NCBI GenBank assembly: GCA_963576565.1 | Contig: CAUYVT010000041.1 | Location: forward strand, 191,501 to 255,500 | Source of the DNA: Aspidapion aeneum | Taxonomy: Eukaryota; Arthropoda; Insecta; Coleoptera; Brentidae | Direction of reading: 5' to 3' | DNA length: 64,000 nucleotides | In this document: positions 22,942 to 33,650 of the stretch, in pieces | Layout: each line of letters starts with the position of its first letter | How positions within the stretch are numbered: position 1 is the first letter of the stretch | Position numbers and translations under genes: made by a program | Notes under the pieces: generated by a model | The model's database searches: none | Told to the model about the DNA's origin: nothing | What the model saw: only the letters and a program-made list of their open reading frames with translations

Positions 22942-24315
22942 AGTGCGTTCGAGTAGGCAACCCGGGCGCCCCGAGCTCCATTTTTCCGTTCGAGTTGACG
23001 CTCGTAGCACGCCCTTTTGCGTTCGAGATGCCACCGAGCGAACCCTCGGGGCACGCTCGATATGACCCGAGCTTCAGGATGGAGAAAAGCGGGCGTATTT
23101 ACATAACCCTACTTTTTTATACTTTCAAACTTTTGTTTAAATTTTTTTACGACTGTTTTTTTATTGTTTTTTTTTGTCAAATAAAATACATGGACGCAGT
23201 TCTGTTTGCTGTAGATTTATGTTTCCAAGATTCTAAGGAGGATGAAGAAGAAAGTCTACCAGAGGAAATTTGCCGCGGTGCGAAGCGCTAAGAATTATCC
23301 GCGATTGCCCAGTGAGGCTTTAACCATCGGCCAGCGGTTCTGTAACCAAATTCTGGTGGGTAATGGCAAAGCGGCGACTATAAATAAGGGTACAGAAAAA
23401 AATCGCGTAGGAAAAAAGCGCACAGAAAGACCACACAGGAAAACTATACCTAAAATGAGAGTTTTTGGAAAATAAAAAAAATGAAATAAACTAAAATCAA
23501 ATAAATACATTATCTTAACTTTGCCCATAAAAGAGGAAAGTTATATTGACTATTTCCTTCAGATAAATATTGACCATTAAAATCAATGTGACTGGCAGAT
23601 TTCGACCAAAAGGGAACGAATTACAGCGATAATTTGCACTAGAGTAAATTATCGGTAATTTGCACTAGAGCAAATTATTACTGTTTTCTTCCATAAAAAG
23701 CCCATTTTATTTAAACTTATTTTTCAAATTTATGTCGCTTTTTTTCATTTATGTACATCCAAATTAGACACTTTTGATAGTAAACGCCCATTTTCAAAAG
23801 AGCTAGAAAAAAACTAACATATGTTACGAGCCCGAATTTTGTAAAAAAATAAATGCCGAAAACCGCACATCGACATCTTGAACTACTTACAAGATACAGG
23901 GTAAAAATTAAAGATAATAAAGTAATCATCTGAAAATTATTTTATTTTTTTATTTTTATCTGTATAAACCTAGCATAAAACCCCCATAAAAAAGAAAAAC
24001 TTGAAAGAGTCCAAATGTGCGAAAAATACCCTATAAATAAACCGCGGGATCAAAGTGTCTTTTTATCCCGCAACAAATTGTTGCCTTGCTACACTGATGT
24101 ATAAACTTAAAGGCGATTTTAATCTAGGGTTTTTTTATTTACAAACAGTTTTAAATTGCAAGAATAAACAAAAATTTTCTGCCAAAAATTTAGGGTTAGA
24201 AATTCGTAACCGGTGAATACCTTTTCCGTTCGAGTCGAACCGCGAAAACCGGGGCGTTCAGTCCGTGACGTCACTACGCCCCGCTCGCTCGACGGGTTTT
24301 CTACTCGAACGCACT
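22942..24315 (+). mobile_element. 1,374-bp terminal-inverted-repeat DNA transposon, nonautonomous or decayed
   Basis: Both ends read AGTGCGTTCGAGTAG inward (perfect 15 bp) and then AACCCG after a 2-3-base gap. Flanks CATATAG and CATGGAG could be a diverged 7-bp duplication (5/7). The ends are GC-rich, unlike the AT-rich centre. A plus-strand frame from about 23190 encodes an acidic peptide (MDAVLFAVDLCFQDS then KEDEEES) resembling the N-terminus of some PIF/Harbinger transposases. A basic frame at 23242-23475 follows. No DDE core is present. The superfamily is unresolved. Confidence 0.6.
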
Positions 24316-24405
24316 CATGGAGTGTTCAGTTTCAGCACCAGCCCGTAAATTAACTTATTTAGTCTATTGGTTATATATGGCGTTTCCTTTTTAAATGCGG
24401 TTTGG

Positions 24406-24460
24406 TTTGTTAGGTGATCCGTGGTTTAAGCCTATATTTAACCACGGATCACCTAACAAA
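24406..24460. repeat. Perfect 21-bp stem hairpin
   Basis: Bases 24406-24426 and 24440-24460 are exact reverse complements (core TAGGTGATCCGTGGTT), with a 13-nt AT-rich loop. It stands alone between the 22.9-24.3 kb transposon and the inverted-repeat pair around the LINE. Confidence 0.85.
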
Positions 24461-24651
24461 AGGTGACCCGATGAACGATCGTTTTGGCACAGCGACACCA
24501 GTGGAGTTCAGTTCGTGTCGATCTGTGGGTATTTTACAATATCGTGGTTGTTGGTTGAAACGTCAAAACTTTTTGACAAGATAAGAAAAACGTGACGGCT
24601 ACTTTTTCGATAAACTCGATGCTGGTGGGTGCTCTCTTTTTCCGGAAGCCA

Positions 24652-25208
24652 AAAGGTTGTGTTAGTGTACAATAAATATTCGTTGCTCGTTGTTTTCAAC
24701 TATCAAGCTAACGCCAGGATTTTCCGCTGTTTAAGAAATTACGAAAAAAAGCGAACTTTTCAAGCAATATTTTCTAGTCCCTTCAACGCCAACCATATCC
24801 CCCTCCCCCTACACCTTTGCCGCCAAGGCATTTAGTTAGAACCCCAAAAAATAAAGGTAGGTTTTATGTTAACAAAACACCATCTACACGTAATATTAGG
24901 TACCTACTAATTATGTAGCTTATTCTATTTTAAACTTTTAACTTCGCAAAAAACAACTAAGTATTCTCTAACGATATATAACACGCCCCCTTACATCAAT
25001 GGCGCACCTTTTATAGGCATTTAAATAAATGAGAGGTGTGGAAAAGACTTGTTTTTTAATTTTCTTAAATTTTACTATCCGACATGTCTGGTTTTAAAAC
25101 ATATTTTTAAAGCTGAAGAAATTTCGTTTCCAACGATGTAACTCTCCCCTCAACGCAGCAGTAGATCTTGCATAGACGCCCCAAAAATGGTCAAATTTAA
25201 TATACAAG
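24652..25208 (+). repeat. Left copy of a diverged inverted repeat flanking the LINE
   Basis: Three blocks are found again, reverse-complemented and in mirrored order, to the right of the LINE. 24652-24780 matches 32822-32968 (CGTTGCTCGTTGTTTTCAAC). 24926-25030 matches 31411-31535 (around AACAACTAAGTA). 25030-25208 matches 29747-29935 (ACATGTCTGGTTTTAAAAC). Identity is roughly 75-85% by eye. The right copy is longer because it contains the 29936-31409 element and about 1.2 kb more. Confidence 0.7.
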
Positions 25209-25214
25209 GTAATA

Positions 25215-25350
25215 AAAAATGTCGAAAAAAACATTTAGGGGGGGACCACCAAGAGTGGGCGAATGGTTCCCCGCCCCTCGTTATATTTTCGGGGGAGTAT
25301 ACTGTATATTCATATCAAGTGTGTTGCTTCTCTCATTAAACGCAGTCTGT
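25215..25350 (+). repeat. Segment repeated at 32.07-32.19 kb
   Basis: AAGTGTGTTGCTT followed by CATTAAACG, preceded by a G-run and GGTTCCC, recurs in the same orientation at 32073-32195. It overlaps the presumed 5' leader of the LINE. Confidence 0.5.
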
Positions 25351-25369
25351 GTATTAGTACTGTTCCCAC

Positions 25370-26580
25370 ATGGCTTGCCACGACAAAAAGCAAGAAAATG
25401 TGCTCCGCGAAAAAAGCCACTATTTGTGCTGCAAAAAAAAGAAAAATAGTGCCGTAATCTGTGTTAATTGCGGGAATACGTTTTACATAGCCTGTGCAAT
25501 AAGAGACTGGTCTAAAAGACTAAGTTTTTTGGACGAAACGCGTGTAAAATGCTGTAAAAATGTGACAAGGTCACAAAATGACGCCATCGAAAACGCGACG
25601 CAAAAAGACAGAGAAACCGATCTTTGTGGTCAATTAGTGACAGAATTACAATCCAAAAACCAAATACTAATGGAAAACAAAATTTTGCTGGAAGAAAAAA
25701 TTAAAATCCTGCAGGAAGAATTACGTAAGAAAAATCTAAAGAAAAAAACAAGGAAAATGCGATTCAAATCAACAGAAGCTTTCGCAGAAAAATGGGAAAT
25801 TACAGAGGCGCCGACAACATCGCATAAAACTGTTGACGTTCTAATCGACATTGACGTTGACAGAAGCAGCAGCACAGATCTGGTAACGCAAGGTGGAGAA
25901 GGATGGAACCATACACGTGAGAGAAACAGATCAACACACGGTGCAAGAAACCCACGAGACCAGAATGAACAGTGCAGGTTCGGTGCAGAGGAAAAACAAC
26001 AAATAAAACCGGCAACGTTGGAAACTGATGACATGACGTCGAGCGAATCACCTACTCGTCATAGTTCAACAACAGCTGATCTTTTTTCGAGAAGCATCAA
26101 AACAGACCAAAAAGTTATGAAATTTTGGGAAAAAGTACACAAAATCCTCTTGAAACCACAGAGGACACTTTCATAATGGTTACATACAAGAAAAAAACCA
26201 TAAAACCACCAAATAACGAAGCTATTCAAAAGCCCAACCCTATATTGGGTAGCAAGGTGCATTGTCCCCTTCAGTCCTCCCAGAAGGGCACATGTCTTTT
26301 CATATCAGGCTTAGAAGTAAATACTACGTCAGACAACATAAAAAATTACATAGAAGGCATCACTAAAGTACCAGCAATGGTCACCAAAATGAAAACCAAA
26401 ACGGACAAAATAAAAAGCAGCTTCAAGGTGCAAATACCATCATACATCAAAGAAAAAGTGATGTCAGCAGAAATGTGGCCCAGGGGGATCACAGTTAACT
26501 TTTTTCTACGGCTAAGACGGAGCCTAAGGCAAAGGGCCAACAAAATCTCAAACCCAGTTGCAAACAAAGACGGCCAATAA
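25370..26580 (+). pseudogene. Non-LTR retrotransposon ORF1 (PHD-like finger, coiled coil, RRM-like part), frameshifted
   Basis: The first segment (25370-26176, 268 codons) has a cysteine pattern like the PHD-type finger of many insect LINE ORF1 proteins: CC about 20 residues in, CVNC, a Y.AC pair, and a closing CC about 30 residues later. A heptad-rich coiled coil of about 40 residues follows (around residues 90-130), then a charged tail. The reading continues in another frame (26125-26580). It carries CLFISGL and, about 60 residues later, a MWPRGITVNFF block, resembling the RRM-like C-terminal half of these proteins, which bind the element RNA. A single indel in the 26125-26176 overlap explains the frame change. 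The stop at 26578-26580 lies about 25 bp before ORF2. Confidence 0.75.
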
Positions 26581-26589
26581 AAAATTACA

Positions 26590-29364
26590 TAAACATTCTC
26601 CATATGAATATACAGAGCATGCGCAACAAAACACTTGAACTTGAAGAAACATTAAATTCACTAGACAATAAACATCAAATCATCTGTCTCTCCGAAACAT
26701 GGCTCAAACCAGGGGAAGAAATGTTTACAAACAAAACATTATATCATCATATTCACGTACCGAGATTGAGCATGGTGGGGTGTGTATATTGGTCAAAGAG
26801 GAAGAGAGAAACTTTACAGAGCTGGAAGACCTCAAGGAACATTGTGTTGATGGTCAAATTGAATTCTGTGCAATAATTAATAAAATTGATAAGCTCTTAA
26901 TTTTCTGTATTTACAGGTCGTGCAGGGGAAGCTTTGAGGTATTCCATGATGTCTTCGGGGGGCTGTGCAGGGAAGTCAGTGTGCGCTTTTTAAACTACAG
27001 GGTCATCTGGGCAGGTGATTTCAACATTAACCTAGCTCCATCAGTAAGTAATAACAACAAAGATAAACTTCATGACTTATTACATTCATACAACTATGAA
27101 CAAACTATTTTTGAGACTACTAGGCCTTCAAATGAAAAGCATAATGAAAAAATATCATGTATTGATCATTTTTTTCCAAATGTTCAAAACTACCAAAACA
27201 ATAGAGTCATTCAGACAGTAGTAAGCGACCACTATTCTCAATCAATAAATGTTTCTTTACAAAATTCCAGTAGTGTTGGAAATGAAGAGAAAATAAGAAA
27301 GGGGCGTGTATTCTCAAAGAACAATTTAGAGAAGTTCAGTGAAGAGATAGGGCACTGTGACTGGGGGGACCTTTATGGGGAAGCTGATATCAATAGGGCA
27401 TACTCTCGTTTTGAGCATATAATTTTAACAAAACTAGACCTTATATTTCCAGCAAAAAAAAAAAGAAAACAAAAAATTAAACCAACTCAAAGTTGGATCA
27501 CAAAAGGTATTAAAATCTCAAGTAGCCATAAAAGGACCCTTTTCGAGAATGTAAGAAATGGGGGATCAACTATGGAATTTTATAAAAAATATTGTAATAT
27601 ATTAAAACAAGTAATAAAAAAAGCAAAAAAACTAAGCAACAAAAAATTCATAGAAAATGCTGAAAACAAACAACAGGCAACCTGGAACATTATTTAAAAA
27701 ATAACATCTTCACAACCTAACAAAAAAGATTCCATACTTAATCATTTTAAATATAAAAATGAGACAGAATATCTTGATGAAGTAAACAGCTTCTTTCTGA
27801 ATGTCTGCCCAGACATGGTGCTAGGTGGGGATGACCAAAATGAAAGAAGCCAGGAGTGTGCGGACAGTTTAGCCCTTGAGCCAGCGAGAATTCAAGAGAT
27901 CGAAAAAATTATTAAAGACCTTAAAAACAAGAAATCTGTAGGTTATGATGAAGTTCCCATAAGTGTAATTAAAGCAGCGGCAAAATCATTTGCAGAACCG
28001 TTGACATATTTAGTAAACCTATCCTTGCGGTGTGGTGTGTTCCCCCAAAACCTCAAAACTGCTCTTCTCAAGCCGATCCACAAGAAAGGGCCATTAAATG
28101 ACCTAAAAAATTATAGACCAATCTCCTTGCTGTCTGGTTTTAGTGAAATTTTTGAAAGAGTGATTTACATAAGACTTTTAAACTTTCTTGAAAAAAAGGT
28201 AAATCTACAATACGTGCAGTTTACATGGCACTGGATCGAATCCTTGAGTCCCGCAATAAAAACAAAGCAACTATGGCAGTCTGCCTTGACCTTTCGAAAG
28301 CTTTCGATAGTGTGGACCATGGTCTACTCTGTCGGAAGGTTGAGAAAATTGGAGTACGCAACACATCACAAATGCTTTTTCAATCATACTTAAGTAATAG
28401 AGAACAAAGTGTTGTTGTAGAAAACAATTCAGGTGAGGTTAAAAAATCTAAGTTTGCTGTCAAGGGTCCATTGCTTTACTCAATATATACAAATGATGTT
28501 GCAGATATACTAAGAAGCGAAATCGTGTTATTCGCTGATGATACTCCAGTGATCTGCTCAGAGAACACAAAAGAGGAATGCATCTCAAATGTTAAAGAAT
28601 CACTATCAACTTTGAAGGATTGGTTTACAGATAACAATCTACAGCTTAACGTAGCAAAGACTCAAATCATAAATTTCAACTTAAGGCCAGAAAAGGTAGA
28701 AATCGAATATGACGGAAATACCATTGTATCAAGGGATAATGTTGTATTTCTTGGGATGATCGTTGACGAGAGGCTGGATTGGCGGGCACATATTAATCAG
28801 CTCGCAAGCAGCATGAGCAAATACTGTTATGCACTAAGAGTCCTTAGGGACATAACTGGCAGCTCAGCAGCCCTAACAGCATGTCATGCATACATTCAGT
28901 CACGGGTTAGATATGGGGTGATCTTCTGGGGTGCTCTCTGGGAAGCAAGAAGGATTCTTCTTATTCAAAAAAGGTGCTTAAGAACAATTTTTCAGAAAAA
29001 ACCCACTGACAGTTGTAGAAAAATCTTTATAGAAAATAATGTACCGACAGTCTTCAATATATATGTCTTTGAGAGCATTAAATTCATAGCCGAAAACCCT
29101 GATATCATTGAAAGGCAAAAATCAGATCATTATCATAATACCAGGTACAAAGATAACTTAAAAACAGAAACTGCCCACTACACGTATGTATTGAGGAATG
29201 TCAAACATAACATTCTGAAAATATGGAATACTCTCCCACCTTCAGTTCGTAGACAGGGCCCAGAGATTATCAAAAAGAAAATTAAAACATTTCTGAAATC
29301 TAAAGCTTACTACAGTCTGGAAGAATTTTTGACAGACCAAGAATTAAGTGACTTACAAACTTAA
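26590..29364 (+). pseudogene. Non-LTR retrotransposon ORF2 (APE endonuclease plus reverse transcriptase), inactivated
   Basis: The endonuclease starts with ILHMNIQSMRNK and ICLSETWL. It continues with WAGDFNIN and ends with SCIDHFF then VVSDHYS, the catalytic GDFN and SDH motifs. The RT follows: KSVGYDEVP, LKNYRPISLLS, CLDLSKAFDSVDH, LFADDT (catalytic FADD) and NLQLNVAKT. It cuts target DNA and copies the RNA at the nick. Four lesions are visible: a frameshift near 26750, an in-frame TAA at 27695-27697, a deletion/frameshift near 28220 just before the AFD motif, and a small in-frame deletion near 28465 removing the usual G.PQGS. Otherwise the frames are long and clean, so inactivation is fairly recent. 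The style resembles the Daphne/CR1 and Jockey groups; the clade is not settled. Confidence 0.88.
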
Positions 29365-29746
29365 AGATTTTTCTTTCATTTTTACTAATATTAAATAAAA
29401 TAACAATTTCCCTTTCATATTTTGTTGTCTTTTATTGTTATCAACAAAAATATAAAACAAAGGGGTACACTGGCTTCTTCTGCGTTGCGTCTGGAGGACT
29501 GTGGAGAACCCGTGGGCGGCCTGTGAAGGCAGAGAAGAAGGAACATTAGTACTTCCAAATAGTCAACTGGGTTTGTTTGAGTGTGTGTATGTGTGTGTCG
29601 CTGTTGTGTTCACTTTTTGTTCCTATGTATGTATGTATTTTTGCTTTAATGTATTTTATTAATTTTTAATTAAGAAAAGGAAAATAAAACTAAACCTCCC
29701 TATGAGCTAACTTTTATTTTGGAACAAATTTATTATTTATTTTAAA
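29365..29746 (+). other. Presumed 3' UTR of the LINE and unassigned flank
   Basis: AATAAA-like sequences occur at 29394 and 29685. A TGTGTG/TATG-rich stretch lies at 29581-29640. The exact 3' end and target duplication of the LINE could not be placed. Confidence 0.4.
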
Positions 29747-30345
29747 ATTTCTAATTTGACCATTCTTGGTGCGTCTATGCTAGATCTAAGGCCGCCTTGA
29801 GGGGGGAGCGATATACATCGTTGAAAAGGAAATTTCTGCAGCTTTAAAAGTAAGTTTTAAAACCAGACATGTAGGACAATAAAATTCATGAAAATTAAAA
29901 AAGTATTGATTTTTCCACACTTCTCCTTTATTTAACCCGGGGTTGGTACACCTATTTTTCCGAACATGGATGGTACCCCGGGTATGACATACCCACTTAC
30001 CATTTCGCATTTGAGGTTAACAGTAGAAATAAAATTTTAATATGATGGTTGTGTTTCAATTTTTTAAACCTTTTTGACGTTGAAAAAAAAATATATAACA
30101 TTAGTCATGTAGCTTTAGATGCTAAAATGCATTTTTAGGTAACAAGGGCATTTTTCCAAACATTAAAAATATTTTTTTTTAAATAGCGTAAAAAATGCTA
30201 GAAGTAATTTAGAACCTAAATTTTTATATTATTTCGAAAATACATACATAAGAAAATAGAAAAAATAAAAAAATATTTGACTAAATCCCTTTATATAAAA
30301 AAAACAAAGAGATTCTTACTTAGAACTAAAAAATACTTTTTAAAT

Positions 30346-30862
30346 AGAAACAAAATTTCGGACTTCCATTGTCTTTATTTATTTTAAACACGACGTTTCG
30401 GTTAGTAAGTATCTCCAGCCGTTTTCAAGTGTAAACTAAACAATCTAGTGTATAGGTTACCACTTATACTACTTGGTGTGTAGGCAGGTGTGACGGCCCG
30501 CCCCCTTTTTTAATCCTAAGGCGCCTGGTTTTCATGTGTTTGGTATGTCCGTGCTTGATTAACTGAAAACTTCTTTATTCTGCATTATAAACGCAGCTTC
30601 AATAAACTTTCGTTTTCTCAAATGCGACTCCTTATGCAGTACTTTAGCTTCTGACCACTGAATCCTGTGATCATTTGGCCATGCATGATCCCCTAAACCG
30701 GATTTTTCAATACCCCTAATTGGGTACTTTTTAGATGTCCATTTACTCCAACCTAAAGAGGGCGTTTCGTTTCACCTACATATGATTTACCATACTCACA
30801 CGGGATTTGGTAAATGCATTCCTTATTATTTGAGGGATTTTCTGGTTTTGTTTTAGTAACAA
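30346..30862 (-). pseudogene. Penelope-like element 3' fragment with GIY-YIG endonuclease remnant
   Basis: On the minus strand the reading begins ECIYQIPCEYGKSYVGETKR (30821 downward), the IY..YVGET pattern of the GIY-YIG endonuclease of Penelope-like retroelements. A stop and frameshift follow. In other frames come GLGDHAWPNDHRIQW and then HLRKRKFIEAAFI, matching the conserved H.W..DH.I.W and R...EA.FI blocks, with the final stop at 30559-30561. The downstream region contains TTGAAAACGGCTGGAGA and CCGAAACGTCG, the short structured sequence typical of Penelope-like ends. Several lesions make it inactive. The reverse transcriptase part is absent (5' truncation). Confidence 0.75.
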
Positions 30863-30960
30863 AACTCCTTATCGTATTTGCCGATGAAAATACTGTTTAT
30901 ATATAATAGTGTTAGGCTATTCGTTTATGTTTTCTGAAATCCCTTGAACATATGGAATGT

Positions 30961-31130
30961 CGCCGTCGTGGTGTAGTGGTAGCAATGTTTGTTTCCCACA
31001 CCAGCGGTCCGGGTTCGATTCCTGGCTAGGTACTTGGTTGTTTGTGTTTGTTTAAAAATGCTTTAACCTTGCTTGAACTTTGCGAAACTGGGCGATTGAT
31101 CCTGATTGGATGGAAAGTCCCAGTATAAAT
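30961..31130 (+). mobile_element. tRNA-derived SINE, plus strand
   Basis: The head has an A box (TGGTGTAGTGGTAGC) and a B box (GGGTTCGATTCC), with a TTTCCCACACC anticodon-like segment that most resembles tRNA-Gly(CCC) (tentative). The body is TTGTTTGTGTTTGTTT, then AACTTTGCGAAACTGGGC and GGATGGAAAGTCCCAGTA. It ends in an A-run (31121-31130). It is the same family as the minus-strand copy at 20.7 kb. No clear target duplication was found. Confidence 0.85.
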
Positions 31131-31535
31131 AAAAAAAAAAGTTAATAACATTCACCGGATTATTATTTTGGGAATGTGCTACAAAAAATGTTACGGCTGG
31201 TACACCCGGGTATCACATGCCCGACGCAAGTTTATCCCCTAGCACCAGAGGCAGATTGATACTAAACCCGCTTTTTTTAGTGGTCCGCGATTAGAACAAG
31301 TGTTGCTTGAGAGTAGGTGGAGGTGCCAGCTTGAAGCGCTGCGAATTCATAAGTTCGGTTGGATTTTCTCAATCCCGGGTATGTCATACCCAGGTGTACC
31401 AACGCCGGGTTAAATGCCTATGAAAGGTACGCCACTGATGCAAGGAGGGCGTGTTGTACATCGTTAGAAAGGACTTTGAGCCAGCCTTAATAATTATTAC
31501 TTAGTTGTTTTTGGTCAAGTTAAAAGTTTGCAAAT

Positions 31536-33131
31536 AATTAGAAAAATACTGTAAAAGATTATTTTTGCGGATGGCAAGAGGGGGATGCCCCCTCCCCCCA
31601 ATTTAAATGAATTCAACTCGCAAGTTTAGGTTTTAAGTTAATACTAATCAAAAATATTTTTTTACTTACCTTGAGTATTATTTACTGAGTTGCAAAAATG
31701 AATGTTCAAAATTTTTGTTTGTTTTGAGGATTTCTACAAACACATTTATTTTTATTTCAAGGCGGCTAATTTAAAAAGTTATTTCCAACTTATTAAATAT
31801 TTAACTGTATACACTGGGTTTTTAAAGAAAAATACGTTTTTGAAAAAAACAATGTGTTAAGAATACAAAATGTCACCAGGAAAATAAAAAAAACATATTT
31901 TAAACATTTTCCACTTTTTTCCTAGGCCTATGGAACGTGCACTACTGCCATTAGAGAGTACTAAGGTACAAGTTTCAATAGAAAATTTTTTCCGCGTGCA
32001 AAATGAACTTTAGAATATTTTTAGAAAAGTTAACCGTTTTCGAGTTATTAGCAAAAAACCGTCAAAAAGCACGTTTAACGGGGGGGCAGCCACCCCCTGC
32101 CAGGGTTGGGGGGGTGGTTCCCTTTCGTAAAATGTTCGAACGAGTCTTATGTCTATCCATACCAAGTGTGTTGCTTTTATCATTAAACGTAGTATCGGAC
32201 CCCGTAGGGGCTGAACTAAAGCGACATTGTCAAGTTAAGAAAATTTAGAAAGGTTTTTCTTCAAGTAAATCAATATATTCAAGAAAACTCAAGCAACTCA
32301 AAATAGGTTTTTGTTTAGAAATATTGCCTCTTTTCAAAACTAGAAATCGAGAAAAATAAAATATTCTTTCAAAGCAGGCATCGCCGCGCCTTTAAGGGAT
32401 CGTAACTTGTTCTGAGACAAGATAATATTATCCAGAAAATAAGTTTTCTAGATTTGATACATTTTTTTTTCTGTGTAGGATAACACGTCAACCCAAACAT
32501 GACATTTCGCCGAGGCAGGTACGGTTTTACCCTTAACCAAATCATATTAAACAATAGGGTCTTTGCAAAAGTATGATTCTAAGCTTCAACGACGCAAGAG
32601 AAATCCAGAAGTACCTACTTACCTATGTTTTAATTCCCGTGATATGAAATCCGCTAATAATGATGTCCATTTATTACTACAAAAATGCATAACATTTGAG
32701 TCCTTAATATCCTTTATTCTTCTTTTTCCTTTGGCGATACAACCACTGGTGGACTTTAATCTGATTCACCAAATCTCCCCATACTTTCCATTCTTTAATG
32801 ATATGGTTTTTTGTTAAAAGGACAACATAATAATTCTTGACAAGTTCGCTGTTTTTCGTAATTTCACAAAGAACTGATAAACCTAGCGTTAGCTTGATAG
32901 TTGAAAACAACGAGCAACGAAAATTTATATTAACACTACAAAGGGTTGTATTGAAAAGTAAAAGTGGGAAGTAATGTACTGATTGTTTCACAAAAAATTA
33001 TCAGAATATGTTAAACATCACCACCTACATCATCGTATGTTTTGTGAAATAATTGAAAGATCACTGAGATATAGACAGAAAACGTCAAATTTACGACAAA
33101 TAATGCATATATTTCGAATATATAGTTCTAA
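31536..33131. other. Repeat-derived sequence, no gene
   Basis: It contains the repeat shared with 25215-25350 (at 32073-32195) preceded by GTTTTCGAGTTATTAGC, and part of the right inverted-repeat copy. Open frames at 32003, 32369 and 32563 have no support. Confidence 0.4.
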
Positions 33132-33172
33132 GGTGGTAATGTTAAGTTGAGGCTCAACTTAGCATTACCACC
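33132..33172. repeat. 20-bp stem hairpin with 1-nt centre
   Basis: GGTGGTAATGTTAAGTTGAG pairs with 33153-33172 at 19 of 20 positions. A related AGTTGAGACTCAACT palindrome recurs near 33272. Confidence 0.8.
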
Positions 33173-33524
33173 CCTTTTCAGGAAAACGGGTGGCGCGAGA
33201 AATTTTTGTTTTCACCATAAATTTACGACAAATATTTCATACATTAATTTTAATTTTTTTCTAAGGTTTTTTAGTTGAGACTCAACTCAACTTATGAATT
33301 TTTGTAGAGCGGGGGCCGCCGCCAACCTAAAATCTTGCACCGGGCGCCGATCGTCCTATAGTTACGACGCTGAAATTGACATTTATGAAAAATTCGACAG
33401 TTGTTCCTGTTTTGTAGTATTTCATTTCTGTATTTATACCTATTATTCGCATTGGAGGAAAAAGAAAAATCTCCCTCGAATACAGACTACCGTCACAATT
33501 CTGAAATGTCGTGTTATTATCTAC

Positions 33525-33650
33525 GTTCGGTATTTGCATCTCAGACGCGACAGATTTTTGGTCACGTGATTACAGATTAGTCTGAGCAAATTGGAATTAA
33601 CGAACGTGCCGGATCAAATCGATTAAATTTTTATAAATGGTTATAACCTT
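33525..33650 (+). repeat. Harbinger-type 5' terminal region
   Basis: GTTCGGTATTTGCATCTCAG, then after a 24-bp insertion AGATTAGTCTGAGCA and GGAATTAACGAACG, matches the left end of the MITE at 18071. It lies about 75 bp before the transposase start, as expected for the element's 5' end. Confidence 0.65.

Larger units (their letters stand above)
29936..31409. mobile_element. piggyBac-type nonautonomous element, 1,474 bp, TTAA duplication
   Basis: The left end is CCCGGGGTTGGTACACCT. The right end read inward is CCCGGCGTTGGTACACCT (17 of 18). Both are followed by the subterminal near-palindrome GGGTATGACATACCC, separated on the left by a 26-bp insertion. TTAA lies on both sides (29932-29935, 31410-31413). 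A further end-like block (TGGTACACCCGGGTATCACA) lies internally near 31199. No piggyBac transposase frame is present. The interior is instead made of a Penelope-like fragment and a SINE. TTAA targeting with CCC-starting ends is the piggyBac hallmark; the superfamily call is inference. Confidence 0.8.
29747..32968 (-). repeat. Right copy of the diverged inverted repeat, interrupted
   Basis: Blocks 29747-29935, 31411-31535 and 32822-32968 mirror 25208-24652. The first two were contiguous before the 29936-31409 element inserted: its TTAA duplication joins them exactly. A 95-codon minus-strand frame (32704-32991) covers the last block. The left copy has stops in the matching frame, so coding conservation is not supported. 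Confidence 0.65.

Noticed and set aside
25630..26034. 134-codon minus-strand frame
   Set aside because: Antisense shadow of the LINE ORF1.
30961..31035. Possible functional tRNA gene
   Set aside because: A and B boxes are present, but the acceptor and anticodon stems do not pair well, and the same body follows the head at 20.7 kb. It is a SINE.
32704..32991. 95-codon minus-strand frame
   Set aside because: Its matching segment at 24.65-24.78 kb has stops in the corresponding frame. Similarity is at DNA level only.
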